Assembly (NCBI GenBank): GCA_002189035.1
Contig: CM007990.1
Coordinates: forward strand, 1,860,001-1,924,000
DNA: 64,000 nt
Direction of reading: 5' to 3'
From: Utricularia gibba
Taxonomy: Eukaryota > Streptophyta > Magnoliopsida > Lamiales > Lentibulariaceae
Below the pieces are notes generated by a model. It made no database searches. It had not been told where the DNA came from and saw only the letters and a list, made by a program, of their open reading frames with translations. Shown piece by piece: positions 49,901 through 63,400 of the stretch. Each line of letters begins with the position of its first letter. Positions within the stretch are counted from its first letter, which is position 1. The translations under genes were made by a program, and so were the position numbers.

Positions 49901-52337
49901 TGACTTATAATGCTATTTTAACTTAGAGATCGACTATATCAAATATTTAAATGTTAAGGATTAATCATCTTAATTTTTAAATAATAAAAAATAAATATGT
50001 ATTGTATGTAAATAATGAGGATTAAAAATATTTAAGGTTTGAAGTTTTATAATTAATTATATATGTCTGATATTTTAAATTTTGAGGATTAGTTATAATT
50101 GATAAACATAATATGAGAGTTTTTTTTTGAAATTTTTTCCATATCTAATTAATAGAATTGTTATAAATTAGTTTCATCACTAAAATATTATAATAAACTA
50201 ATAGTATTTATCTATTAAATTTTAAAAAATAATTATCACTATTAACTCTTTTATTATTATTAAATTAATAACCAAAAAACTATTAAAAAATTATTTATAC
50301 AAAATATTTTAAAACAATATTGACATAACATGTTTTTATTTAACAATTACAATTTTTATATCATTTATTGCTTGTAAATGATATTGTAATTGTAATAACA
50401 TTAGGTAAATTACATGTATTTAAATTTTATTGAACTGAGGGTTAGGTTGTGCTGTATTTGCATTGAAATGGATAGTATTGGGATTGGATTGGGTCTGGGA
50501 TGTATTAACTTGGATCGGTATTGGATTGGATCGCTGAATTTGGACACCAAGATAGCCATCCTTAATAAAGAAAATTTAACTTATAACATCAATTGCAAAG
50601 TATGATAATGTCAAGGTGTAGGGACTATTATTCTGTATATTTATAATTTAAAGTGCAAACAAGATAATATATATAATAATCATATGTTATGTCTTTTCAA
50701 GTCCGTTTATTTATTATTTAAATATTTTAATTTAGAATATTAAATTAAGAGAATATTTCTTTTGGGCATAAAGGATAATATGAGTATTTTTTAAAAAGAT
50801 TTGTTAACTCATCGAGAAGAAATGAAAAAAATATATCTAATAATTGGAAAATGATTTAATATCATTTTAAATCATTTGGGCTTAAATATAATATTGAAGA
50901 AAAATTGTGAAATTATTAAAAACTAATAAAATAAAATAAAAAAGATACTAAAAAACACGAAATACAAAATGCAATATTAAGAAATAAGATTATAAGGATA
51001 TTTTGATTATTTATACTTGACAACTAATAAATGTCATCACATTTTGTATTTTTTTTAAACTTTTTACATTAAGAATCTTCACAATCGTCTTCAACTCCTG
51101 GTCAATTATACTTGAAAAGAAGCTATATTTGCTAACACTTGAACACATTAGTTATTGAATGTTTACCCTAATATACATTGCGAAGTGAAAGTTTACCAAA
51201 ACACACTTACAAACTATTACTGTTAGACACAATCACCATAACATTCTATCGTAGACACATTGGATATCGCTTATCTACTCTTGAGTACACATTTTGTGGA
51301 CCCCTTTTCTTTTAATCTCATGAATATATAATGTTGTACACATTCTTGAACATCTACCTTTGTAAACACTCGATAACGACCCTCTACTATTGTACACATT
51401 AGCAACCCTCTACCCTTGTCCACTGGGTCAATATTTGTATGAGTGATCAAATGCACTTGATGCTAAATTTTGTAAATTTTATGAAGTAATATTGAATCTT
51501 AGCAAAATGATGAAGAACATTTGACGAATGATCAAAATGTTGTACTGATATTACCACCTATTATAACTTGATCATCCCACTTAGCCTTTTCATCATTTGT
51601 TTTTCCAACATAGTCTGTTAACACAATCTCTCAAAGTTTGCAGGTGCATAGATAACAGGTCATCTTGTTTGCTCATCATTCGTACTCATCACTTGAGAAG
51701 ATGGGGTAGGTTGATTGAAATTTGAGACCATGAGTCCGTTCTTGAGCAGAAGATAGGCACTAGGAAGTGAGTAATCATAAGTTTCGTGGAAATATAGTGA
51801 AGGTTCACATCGGGTTTATCGAGGTTCAAAATTTTAGGTTGGAGAGAAGACGTTATTGTTCTTCTAATGTTTTTGGAACTCAAAGGCCTACGGCAGTTGA
51901 TTACAAATCTTGGTTATATAAACATAAAAACTAGCCGTTGTGGTGTCTGTTAGTAGCAGTCCCTTCGTCTAGGACCTGGGTTAGTCCTGATGGGCCGCAG
52001 GACCGGTCGGTGTTGTTATTGGCCCGATCTTCTTGAAGCTGGTTGGGCCTGGTATGATGAGCCCAGATCCTCTCTTGACATTAGGGTACTCATTTTCTTG
52101 CGACAGCTTCAGCGGTGGTTCTTTCTCCTTCTCACTTGTTGACTCTGTTTTTTCCTTCGACTTGTTCATCTGGCATTCTGCAATATTCAACTGACGCTCC
52201 ACTCCTCCATCAATCTCCAACAGGATTAGCCTTTGGTTTTTTGTTAGTTTTTTTTGTTCTTTTATTTTGCACAAGCTATTGTTTCATGAGATAATGGATT
52301 CATTGCTTTGCCTTTTGGTATTTAGGAATTTACAGCA
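49901..52337. other. AT-rich intergenic DNA and SNAPC3 upstream region
   Basis: The interval is AT-rich up to about 51900 and contains a loose run of phrases like CCTCTAC..TTGTACACATT (51250-51430). The GC-richer 51930-52270 should be the promoter and leader of the plus-strand gene. A 97-codon minus-strand frame there (51981-52274) is Lys/Glu-rich and unsupported. Confidence 0.5.
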
Positions 52338-55198
52338 ATGGCCGATGATGAAGTTAGAGAAGAATCTTATGTTTCTATTCCACATGGTGGACCAATATAT
52401 GTTCCTGACATGATCGGTCTGCACACGAGAGTTCCAGATTTCGAGAGCTCAGTATTTCTTGAGCTTCAGGTACTCTTCCCAACGCTGGCATGCATCGGTT
52501 GAAAAAGAAAATATTCATTTTTTAAAGTTTTCACTATATTCATAGCGTGTTTCCTTTCTTGTTTTACTAATATACAGTGTATTTCCTAAATGCAGAGTTT
52601 AGAAGACGAACTGTCTGTTTCTCACGTGGATATGATTGATGAAGACTTTTCGTAAGTTTTTGTTTCTTTTTTATTACTCCTGCGTCATGAAAATGCCATG
52701 GAGGTGGAAAGATTGTAACTAATTGTACTGACCGGAGTTGCTATAAAAGTAAAAACATGCGTGATGGTTATTGTTCCTTTTATTATCTAGAGTTTTTCAT
52801 TAGTTGCCTGTTATTTTTGCTACATGCATATGTTTTCTTGATACCTGTTCGTTCATATTGCTTATCGAGGCTTTATTTGTTCTCCAAATTTTATTGTCCT
52901 CTATGTTACCAGCAAGTAATGTTTTAGGTCCATCACCATTTGTTTTAATACTTCTCAGGGTTGATGAACTGAAAATAATGGAGGATGAAGATTTGGTTAC
53001 TAAAGCGTTTGAGGAGGCTTTCAAGGTAGGTGTTATGTAATCACTTAAAGAATATCTTGATCATCATACTTCTAAACCTTTTTTTCCCGGAATTATGATG
53101 ACAGCCATGTAGTGATTTTGAATTGGATGCTTCACAAGTTACAGAAGTGTGTTCACAATCTCGGTTAGTGTTAATTCTAATCAACTAATTAAATACATTA
53201 TTTTCTTTTGATACTCCAATTGTTTGTGGAAACCTGAGGGGATGTTTTTTCCTTGATTTTATTTCTTGACTTACTTCAGTATTAAAAGCATTTCTTTCTT
53301 CTTCCTATTTTTTTTTTGTTGATGTAATTGTTTTAGCATGTTTCTATCATCAATTGCCGATTTCTGTTGCTATACAAAAATGATTTGATTATAGTGTGGT
53401 GAGCTTTTTTTGTTGTCGATTTTCAGTGGTCTGTATGCTCTTATTAGTATCCCAATTCTCCATAGATTTTTCTTCTCAATTCTGTTGGTTTTTTTTTAAT
53501 GCTTCTGGTTCGCATCAAAAATATTTCAGAAAATTAAAAACTACTCCAAGCTCTGAGCAAGATTCTACACAAACCACAGAAGATGCATGGGCAATGGTTC
53601 CTAGTGATTCTGCTGATGTCTTGCCTCTCAAAATCTATGTAGATAAGAAACAACAAGATAGAAATTCCAGTACCAAAAGAAAAAGGAAGCTGCAAACTAA
53701 AGAGAATAGCTTTTTGGACGTGAGAATTTATGAGCTTTGGTGTAATTTTTTCATTTTACCCAATTTGTTATAATTCCGCTCCTTCAGGAAAGTTCTATGG
53801 CAAAGATTGAGGAACTTTCCAGAATCAAACGAAAGCAGGAGGAAAATAGAAGAGTAGTGAGATTGCATTCTTTCAAGTAAGGAGACTGGAGATTGGTATT
53901 GTTTCATTTGATTGTTGTACTATTAAAGTAATATTTTCTAATCCTAATGTGCTCCTCTAGTAGATGTTCAGACTTACCTCAGTCAAAAAATTCTTCTTCA
54001 GTTACAAAAATTGATGCCATGAGATTTGTGAGGTTTGCCACAGTCGCTAAAAAGGTTCGATATTTTTGTTGTCTGTGCATAAATAATGATGTGTTTTCCT
54101 ATAAGAAATACTTCATGATTTAGTAGTGAATCCCGTAACTGTATTTAGTGAAGTTTTTTCCCCTCACCGTTTCTAATGCCTACTAGGTAAGAGCCACCAA
54201 CACATGTGCCAATGTACCTGTAGATTTTCCTGAAACGGTTCTATGTATTGAAGTTTACCACTGCCGAAGACCATGGTCAAAGGTACTTTTTTCTCAGTGC
54301 ACATTCTAGGAAGCATGAATTTTCAATGCTTTCATTTTCGTGTATGATTTTTCTTATTGTATACTCTAGTCTCAAGAGTTTTTGGTTCTGGGAAGGCAAT
54401 TTCTAACTGAACTGAAAGACAAAATCAACTGTGTCACTGATGAGATGATGAAGAAGAAGGGGGTTCACAATCCCTCTGGATACTTCTTGATAGAAGTACT
54501 TCACTTTCTCCTTGCTGTAATTCTGGTTTATCTGTTCTCGTTGATAAAACTCTAAACTAGTTTCATCTGTTTCTAAGGACTGTTTTTGCAATGATACAAG
54601 GAGCCCCACAGCTTCAGACTACAGTAAGCCAATACTTGATTGGCTTGAGAACTTTAGGGATGACGCATATGAAAAGTGGGAATACATTACTTCGGGTGAA
54701 TTACAGCAGAAGCAGAAGGTGCTTGTTGGGATTAACAAGAAGATTCAGTTACCCAGGTTCAGATCCGTTCAAATGCAGGCAACAAGATTTTGTGACCTGG
54801 GATTTAGAGTCGGAGCTGGATATCTATACTGTCATCAGGTACCATTCTCTTCTGGATGCCATCTTGCGCCGTTAAGCATCATTTCCTGCAATCCAAAGTA
54901 TCTTCACATGCAGGGAGACTGTAAACACGTGATTGTCATCCGGGACATGAGACTGATTCATCCCGAAGATTTGCAGAATCGAGCGGCCTATCCATTAATG
55001 ACCTTCCGGTCGAAGTTCCGGCACAGGAAATGCTGTGTATGTAAGATCTTCATGGCCCGCAAGGTCACCATGGACGACAAATGGGCTGCTCCGAATCCCT
55101 GTTATTTCTGCGATGTTTGCTATTATATGCTTCACTACGCGCAGGGGGGCTCATTGCTTTACAGTGATTTCTCTGTATACGACTACCTTGAAGAGTGA
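52338..55198 (+). CDS. SRD2: snRNA-activating protein complex subunit SNAPC3 / SRD2, 11 exons
   Basis: Subunit of the complex that binds the upstream sequence element of snRNA promoters and starts snRNA transcription in the nucleus; Arabidopsis SRD2 is needed for snRNA activation during dedifferentiation. Exons 52338-52469, 52596-52651, 52959-53025, 53105-53163, 53530-53719, 53788-53876, 53961-54054, 54187-54282, 54370-54495, 54578-54838 and 54914-55198 join in phase to 484 residues with GT-AG introns throughout. An acidic N-terminus and a Lys-rich middle with a basic [10 protein letters not shown] signal precede the SNAPc_3 domain: [47 protein letters not shown]. The C-terminal zinc site is CCVCK (430-434) and [10 protein letters not shown] (453-462), near the terminal residues YLEE. 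The gene looks intact and functional. Confidence 0.95.
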
Positions 55199-56296
55199 CT
55201 TGGAAATAGTGCGATTGGTTTATTAAGATTGTGGTCTGTTTTTTCCTTTTCTTTTTCACGCCATGGCTCTGTTGTTTCGTTCCATTTCATTTCTATGATA
55301 ATGATTTTAGATACACTAAACTAGATGAATTTATTAAGCCATATTTGATTAGTAAATGATAATGAATGGAGAGGCCCGTTTACAGCGTCTCACTCACTGA
55401 ATTAGGTGGTATTTGATATTTTAATTATGCCTCAGTTAAATGATATTTGTAGATTTAAAAACAATGTCTTATTGGTTGAAATGTTTTGGATTTAGATTTA
55501 TTATGTATTTGGTACATGGATTTCAAATGATTGGGCTCATCAATTTGAAATCTCAAATTACTTAATTATACATCAATTCCCAACTTATTCTCCATTAAAG
55601 ACATACCAAGATCCACAACCCTTATTTATTGAGTGTCTTTTGTTTAATAAATTTTAAATAAGAAATAAAATGTAAACCATCTTGAAAGTATTATTCAAAT
55701 GTTAATTATAAGGAGTTGATTTTTGAAAAAAATGTATAGTTGAAAACTGAATATAAACTATCATAATTGTGTAAATGAGATTGTACTACGTAAATAATAA
55801 AAATATATTTTAATATACCTTAATTAAGAGAATTATTTTCCAAATTAGAATCATTTCCAACCATGTTCAATGCAAACCTCATTTCTCTTTGACTCTTTTG
55901 GATAATTGGTTTGAAAAACAAGAAGTTGTCTAGCTTAGATGTAATTTTGTGCAAGATTTTTTTTCGAGTATGATGGAAATTTTTTAATAGAAATTTTAAA
56001 ATTAAATGTACTTGATCTCAATACTTTGAAGATAGATTTTCTTTTAGGAAGGTACATCAAATATAAGGGTAACATAAAACCATAATAAATGGGTAATCAA
56101 TATAGACAATATCATATTAGGGTGCATGAGTCATTGCATCTGCAAATTTGGAGTCTATAAAACCGTAGTGTCTAAAAAAGAGATGTAGTTCTTCAGCTCT
56201 CATCTACAAACTATTATATTGATTGAGAATTCGAATAAGAATATCATCAATGTCTAGCAAGGAAATTGGAGTACTTTGAAAGTAAGTGCGCAGATT
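55199..56296. other. Intergenic DNA downstream of SNAPC3
   Basis: The first about 150 bases are the probable 3' untranslated region. The rest is AT-rich and without recognisable features. Confidence 0.5.
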
Positions 56297-56530
56297 TACC
56301 ATCCAAAGTCCATTGGGGATATCATACAACCCAAAGGAATACTATCAGGAAACACCTTTCATGCTAGCTTACAGAATAGAAGCATTGGTCCCTCTTAAAC
56401 TATACTTTGAAAGTTATCAAGTAGAGACATACAATAAAGCTACTTAATAAAAAAGACTTGGTATTCAAAAGCATCCTAGCATCTTAGATGCTTAATATGT
56501 TAGAAAGGCACTAGAAGAGGCCCTATCAAG
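56297..56530 (+). pseudogene. Ty3/gypsy integrase C-terminal scrap
   Basis: A short frame reads GYHTTQRNTIRK and, after a frame change, ETPFMLAYRIEALVPLKL then YQVETYNKAT. This is the end of a plant gypsy integrase (the AYRTTPR...ETPFSLAYGTEAVIP region). It ends in stops. No neighbouring domain is left. Confidence 0.7.
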
Positions 56531-57585
56531 TGGTCAACTGGAGGATTTTAGAGTATGGAGAAGTTGTCTAGAATTTAGGTGTCTCTTTGATTTCATTTAA
56601 AATCTTTTACTAGTCATTGTTTGAATAGATTTATATGTCATTGGCTGATTTGTTTTTACGATCTCATTTCTTTAAATTCTTATTGTTCATATGCCTCATA
56701 ATAATAAATGTCCAGTTATTATTCGTTCTAAAATGCTTAAGGCATTTCCACTTTCATGAGGATCATCTGTTAAACGACCAATAGCCTCAAGCTAACTTAT
56801 CACCTTAATGAAGATCCTTAATACTCGATGAAGGTTTATCGTTTGATCCCAATGCACATGCTCTCCAATGAAAGGTTGTTGATTCTTTATCGAACAATCA
56901 TTCAAGGGATTTTGACCCTTGATAAGGAGCTCATTTTTTGTGTGTTTCACCCAATGAGGATTTTTGTTGGGTTTTTTGACAAAAAATGATCATTTTTCAT
57001 TTCTTTCGCACACGTTGAGAAAAAATTGACCATTTTTATCACACATTTAAAATACAATGGCTAAAATTCTAATACACCCAGGTTTTTGTTTACCCCTATT
57101 TTGGTGTCCATATGGCATAGACCTATGATGGCTATTTGACAGCTAGATAGATGTTAACTCAAATTAAATGCAATTGACATCCATGGTGTGAAATGATTAC
57201 ACCATTTTGAATTCCTAAGTGCCGTTCATCTTATGATCCCATTTTGATGTATTTCCATAAAAAAAAAATAGGGAAAATTGTAGTAAAGTTCCCTTTTCAT
57301 GTAAAATAGCAGAAGATTTAAATAAAATCTCACAAGATTTAAATAGTATATTTGATATAAGTCCATTAAGAAAAGATTTCTTTTTTTCTTTATAAAAGAA
57401 TTTTAGCACCAAAATTTGAAAGAGTCCAAAATTTTCATTCTTAGAATCTTAGTGTTAAGTACCACACTCTTTATTTTCATTTACCTTTAGTTTTTAATTT
57501 TTTTCATGTTTTCAAGTTGAGTATGTGTGCTTAATTACTTGTTTGCTAAAGATCTGTAGTTAAGTCATGCATACACTATAAAGCT

Positions 57586-58029
57586 AGGGGCCTATAAAGG
57601 TATCCTACATTGGTTTTGGATGGGAAATGGGGTGTGCTTAAATAGAGTAATCTTCCTAATTTTACATGAGACTTTTTCCCTGAAAAAAGAGAACGTAAAA
57701 CTATGAGAGTTGTATGTCTGAAACGGACAATATCATATAAGGTGAGAATGGGTCGTGACATTTGTTATCAGAGCCAAACTTGATCTCATGCTAATGATGG
57801 TAAGTGGTGAAATTGAGTAAGGATGTTATATCTTAGAAAAGGGAAATGAAAGGACAGAGACCTATGATGGTATCCCATATTGATTTTAGATGGAGATAGA
57901 ATGTGTTTAAATAGAGAAATTTTTCTAATTTTATATGAAGTCTTTTTACCGGAAGAAAAGAATGTAAAATTATGAGTGTTGGGCATTTGAATCAAATAAT
58001 ATCGTGCAAGATGAGGATGGTTCGTAACA
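57586..58029 (+). mobile_element. Candidate TRIM (miniature LTR retrotransposon)
   Basis: Two direct repeats, about 57586-57760 and 57856-58029, align along their whole length at roughly 70 percent by eye. Both begin (G/A)CCTAT(A/G)A(A/T)GGTATCC, share TAAATAGAG, a (T/G)TAAAA.TATGAG phrase, and ACAATATC / ATAATATC, and end TCGTGACA / TCGTAACA. Directly after the first, TTGTTATCAGAGCC (57762-57775) is an initiator-tRNA primer-binding site with one change. The internal part is under 100 bp and noncoding. This is the layout of a TRIM, in which short LTRs flank only a primer site and purine tract. Family and target duplication were not determined. Confidence 0.6.
57762..57775 (+). promoter_or_regulatory. 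Primer-binding site of the candidate TRIM
   Basis: TTGTTATCAGAGCC abuts the first repeat. It differs from the tRNA-iMet site TGGTATCAGAGC at one base within the core. Confidence 0.6.
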
Positions 58030-60494
58030 TACGCAAGTCATATGTGAGTTAATATTTTACTATATTTTTTATATTTAATTTGATATTTTAGTTTCATTTT
58101 ACTTATGTTTTTCATGCAAATATATTCTTTATTACCATTGAACCCTAAGTATATATGAGAGAATTCAAAATTAGCTTCAAGCATTTAAGAAGAAGAACTC
58201 AATTAAAAACAATGTCAATATGCATTTGATCTAATTTATCTTCAAGAGTGTAATCTGTGAGAATTAGAATTTAATTTCAAGAAAAGATGAATAATATGAA
58301 GAATGTGCTAGAAAGTAACATAATTTTATAATAATAGTTTCAAAATTTACCCAAGCAAGTTAATCATTAGGTTTCATGTACACACATAAGGACAAGTTTA
58401 TGCTTTAAGCCCATCTTTTTTATTTTATGTTTTGCTTACTTTATTGTTTTTAATAAAGTTCAAATTAATTAATTTTCTGTAGATAATATTTTACTTATTA
58501 TGTATGTATGTATAATTTTGTATAGGATGGTTATGTAAGATAAATATCATATTATTCCTAAATACGATGTTGAAGATAAATATGATAGATTTGCAATAAT
58601 TCAATTCTAAAAAATTTACAAAAATATTAGATTGAATATGCAGAATTATTAAAATAGTAAGATATATTTCTATGATTTTAATATTCATTAATGTATAAAA
58701 AAAAGATTTAATCGAACATAGTTAGATAAATTTCAATTGATATTTTGTATATTAACTATTTCTAGTAATTTCAAGTCATCTTATGTTTTGTAATAAAACT
58801 AGTTTTCACATACTTGAATAAATTTAATAGTTCCCACTTTTATTATCACTTCCGGTACTGGCAGGAGAATCTATTGAATGAGGATTAGGTGGGGAGCAAG
58901 CTCTAACAATTGAAAACTTATTTCATGCTTGATGTCCTTCCTTGTGTGTCGGAGATATAAAATTATTTGATTTCTTGAAATTTAATAATATAATTTGACA
59001 TTTGGGATTTTTGGAAAGTGATATTGATGTCCTTGAGAAGAAAGCTTGAAATTAATTGGAAAATTAGACAACGATGAAATTAATTGAAATATAATAATCC
59101 CAACGCACCTCTTGGTTTGCATTCAATAAAAATAGTAACATAAAATGACACGAATAAGCAATTTTAAATATTTTTACGATGGGTTTTTAAAATATGAAAT
59201 CTCAATATTCCAACTCAAATTAACATACCTTAAATAAATAATCATATCATTTTATGGTAATTCCACACTCTACATTGAACTTAAATGTTATTTCAATGGG
59301 CAATTATTATTTATTATTACATCCATTAATCCTTAATGACTGGCACGGTTAGCCTTCACTTGGTGGAACCTGATTGGCGGCGTCTCAATCATGGCGTAGG
59401 GGAGATCCTATTTTTTGCCCTTTCGAGTAAAATGATACATATACTAATGTCTATTTTTTACATTTTTTTTTATCAGAATCAGGTTTGATATTATATAAAT
59501 AAAATTAGTTTGAAATTATAAAACTATTTTTTGTAATAATGTAAAATTATATTTATAAAATTTAATAAAATAAAATATATATATTATATAGTTTAATGTA
59601 TTAAATTATTATAATTTAATATTATGATATAAATATATTTTTAGAATAAATTAAAAATAAATAGTATAATTTTTCTAATTATTTTTTTGTTTAATTTCTG
59701 AAATAAAGATTCAATAAATTTAATAATTTTTGAAGTCAATTACAAAATTTAAACTTCTGATTTTACTAATGAACGACTAAAAATTAGAATCTTCAAAAAT
59801 TAAACAGAATCATTTTAAAAAGTTTAAAACATAGAATTGGGCTTAATTAAGAGGTAAAAATTAACAAAATTTCAAGATTTTAACCCCAACAAACTTGGGA
59901 GTAAAAAATTATGTATGATATTTGGTCAATTTCATTTCAATCGTGATGAGTAATTGTTACTAATTAGGGTGTATATGTAGAAATCAATTCTGAAGCAATG
60001 ATGAAGTATTAGGTTAATTAGCGTGGCCGTTGGAGTTGGAAATACTGTAACGGGTATTTCATTACTAATTATTACCTGTTGTTTTTGTTTTTGTGACTCG
60101 TGCAGGATGGCGTGGGGGGTGAGAGAGACAACGGCACAAGTTTCAGACAACCCACACTGACTGAATACTTTTATGTGCGTTGGGTTAGGTTTACAATTTG
60201 TGCATATTTTGACAAGAAAATCAATCTCGCGCAGGTATGATGATATCCATGGCGATGTTGGGCAGTTGAGATGAGAATCTGTGAATTTGAGTGTGGGCAT
60301 GGTTAAAGCAAGCAAATTTTTGAATGTGGTCAATTGTTTTACTGCTCTATGAGGAAATGATCTTGAAGCCCTAAATCCGGGTGTGGATTGCGATCATTGT
60401 TTCCATTTCCTCGGTGATTACCCTTTTCTTATTGGGAGGGTTGTATGTTTTTTTTTTTGGTTTTTAGGGAAGGCATCGCGATTCGGCGTGTGGG
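58030..60494. other. AT-rich intergenic DNA and ARIADNE upstream region
   Basis: No coding signal was found to about 60000. The GC-richer 60050-60494 should hold the promoter and leader of the ARIADNE gene. A 133-codon minus-strand frame at 59932-60333 has no family likeness and lies in the leader region. Confidence 0.5.
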
Positions 60495-63400
60495 ATGGAT
60501 TCTGAGGACGACATGCACGATGCGATCGAGACGGGATCGATGGAGGACGATGACGACTATTTCAGTGGAGGGGAGGAGCATGATGCCGTGGAAGGCAGGG
60601 GGCAGGATGATGACGGCGATGATGATGATACTGGTGACTACGAATTCATTGCTGATTATTACGACGACGGGCATGATGTTGTCTCGAGTCGGTCGCAGGT
60701 ATAGTACTGTTGCCTGGGTCCTCCTTTGTTTTGCCCCAACAGCTGTTAGACTAATTCCCTATATCAGGACGTCCACTCTAGTTCTTTTTTGTTCTGGGTT
60801 CGTTGTTTTTAGGGGTCACTATGCGCGCAAGTGAGTCGTCAGATATGTGCTTATAGTCGCCAAGTGGCCAAATTTAAGTTGCAAAAGCTAGAACGTTGAT
60901 TTCTAGTAACCGGGTGGAGAATTCTGTTGCTATAATATGCTGTTCAACGGCTTGTAGAATCTATGCTTTGTATGTTAATATGATCACATATGTGTTCCAG
61001 AAGAACTATTGTATTTTAAAAGAAGAAGATATACAGCAGCGTCAAGAAGAAGATATCACGAAAGTTTATACAGTACTCTCAATTTCAAGGCATGCTGCAT
61101 GCATTCTTCTGCGTCGTTATAACTGGTAATGTATCAGTATGTATATTTTGGCGGTGCCCGTTTTTCATGATATTTTTATTGTTTGTAATTTCTTTTGTTC
61201 AGGAGTGTGAATAATGTGCATGAAGAATGGTTTGCTGATGAAGACACGGTTCGTAAGGCAGTTGGTTTATTCGAGAATCCAATTTCTAGGCCCTCACATA
61301 ATATGGAAGTGCGCCAAGTGCTCTACTCTGCTTTCATTTATTCTTTCTTTTATCATTCCTTCTTGACAGGCTTAAATGTTTCCCTAGTAGGTTACTTGTG
61401 GAATCTGTTTTGAGTGCTATCCTGCCGGCAGCTTACAATCTGCATCCTGTCCTCATCTTTTTTGTAATTCATGCTGGAAAGGTAGGGACATCTTTTTTTT
61501 TTTTTTTTGGGTCTCCCCCTTCTCTTCTTTACACACAACTGTTCAGTATTTATGCTTAGTAGTCATCCTAGAATGGGTGGAATGGAAAGTTATGTATGAC
61601 TGATGAGTATTTGCTATTCATCAGCTTACATTAGCACATCTGTCAATGATGGGCCTGGATGCTTAATGCTGAGGTGTCCTGATCCATGTTGTGGTGCTGC
61701 TGTTGCCCAGGATATGATCAATAAGTTTGCTTCTAATGAGGATAGGCAAAAGTATAACCGCTATCTTCTTAGATCTTATGTTGAAGACAGTCGTAAGGTA
61801 GGCCCATAGGATTTTCCTTTGCCTTGTTTTCTTTGTCAGCCAATTTATATTGGAATCTACTAAGGGGTACAAGTCTGTTTACTGGTTTCAAGTGTGAGTA
61901 GGTCGAAATGCGTATTCTCTAATCCGCTTGCACTTTCACTGATGGTGTTGTGTACTGTTAAAAAATTTTGATCGGCTACATCTAGACATCTATCTTTCCA
62001 ATCTTTCACTGCAGATTAAGTGGTGTCCTGCTCCTGGTTGTGACTCTGCTGTGGAATATTTTTTTGGTAGCGGGAACTATGATGTAACCTGCAGGTGTTC
62101 TTATAGCTTCTGTTGGAATGTAAGGAGCATTTTCTTGAGTCATTGTATTCTCATTTGCGAGTTTCCATGTCTGAGTCATTATGAGCTGGCGGAAATTAGT
62201 GCACAGAAGAGGCTCACCGTCCTGTTGACTGCGAAACTGTGGAAAAATGGATCCTAAAAAATAGTGCAGAGTCTGAAAACATGAATTGGTATTCTTTCAT
62301 CATTATGTCTGTACTTAATCATACGCAAAGGTTACCTTTAATTTATGGTCATTTGTCTATTTAGGATACTGGCTAATTCAAAGCCTTGCCCCAAGTGCAA
62401 GCGTCCAATTGAAAAGAACCAAGGCTGTATGCACATGACTTGCACACCACCTTGTAAATTTGAATTTTGCTGGTATTTTTTTTTTTGTTTTCTTATTCTG
62501 TTTTTGGTCCTTACACAGCAACTGCCTTGTTTCCTATGGAGAGGGATGTATTGACATATAAGATTTTGTAGGCTGTGTCTTGGTGCGTGGACAGACCATG
62601 GAGAAAGAACAGGAGGTTTCTATGCATGTAACCGTTATGAAGCTGCAAAGCAAGAGGGAGTGGTGTGTAACTAAGGAGATTCTCTTTTTTACTTTAACTT
62701 TCCATTGTCCTTTGACACTTTCTCCCTTTTTTTTTTCTACCCGGATTGTGCCCTCAGTATGATGAAACTGAAAGGAGAAGGGAGATGGCTAAAAACTCCT
62801 TGGAAAGATATACTCATTATTATGAGAGGTGGGCCTCCAACCAAACGGTATGTTGTTATTGATGCCTAATATACCTCACGTTTTATGCAGTTTCCCATTT
62901 CATTCCTCTTCACTAACTGTTGGAACTTCCAATTACACGTTAGTTTTAAAAACAATAATGAAACTTGAAGCCAATGATTGTGAAAATGGTTTTTTGTGCT
63001 TTCCATACCTGTTTTGGCAGAGTTGAACTAATGCTAAGCATACTTTATCTTGCCAATGAAGTTATTTATTTCCTTACAAATCTATGAAACCTGCAGTCAA
63101 GGCAGAAGGCTATTGCAGATCTGCATGAAATGCAAAATGTGCACGTAAGACTGTCATTTCATCTCTGTGCTTTATGGCTTGTCGTTATATCATGTTAGCA
63201 TGATCAAATTAGATGGTGTTGGTGAATTTAGTTCGTGGCATCTTAGCAATTTCTGCTTCATTTGATTCAACTAATAGTCCAAAAGTAATTTTATGTTTAT
63301 TGCCTTTTGATTGGTTTAACTTTGATTTATAGTTTACTTTATCCAACTCAAAGAATCTCTTCCCACCTTAACAGCCAGCCGTGGCTATGAAAGTATTTTT

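Noticed and set aside
51250-51430. Repeated CCTCTAC..TTGTACACATT-like phrases considered as a satellite or CRISPR-like array
   Set aside because: Unit length and spacing are irregular, and CRISPR arrays do not occur in plant nuclear genomes.
51981-52274. 97-codon minus-strand frame upstream of SNAPC3
   Set aside because: Lys/Glu-rich and without a recognised domain; it overlaps the probable promoter and leader of the plus-strand gene.
59932-60333. 133-codon minus-strand frame upstream of the ARIADNE gene
   Set aside because: No family likeness and it overlaps the likely leader region of the plus-strand gene.
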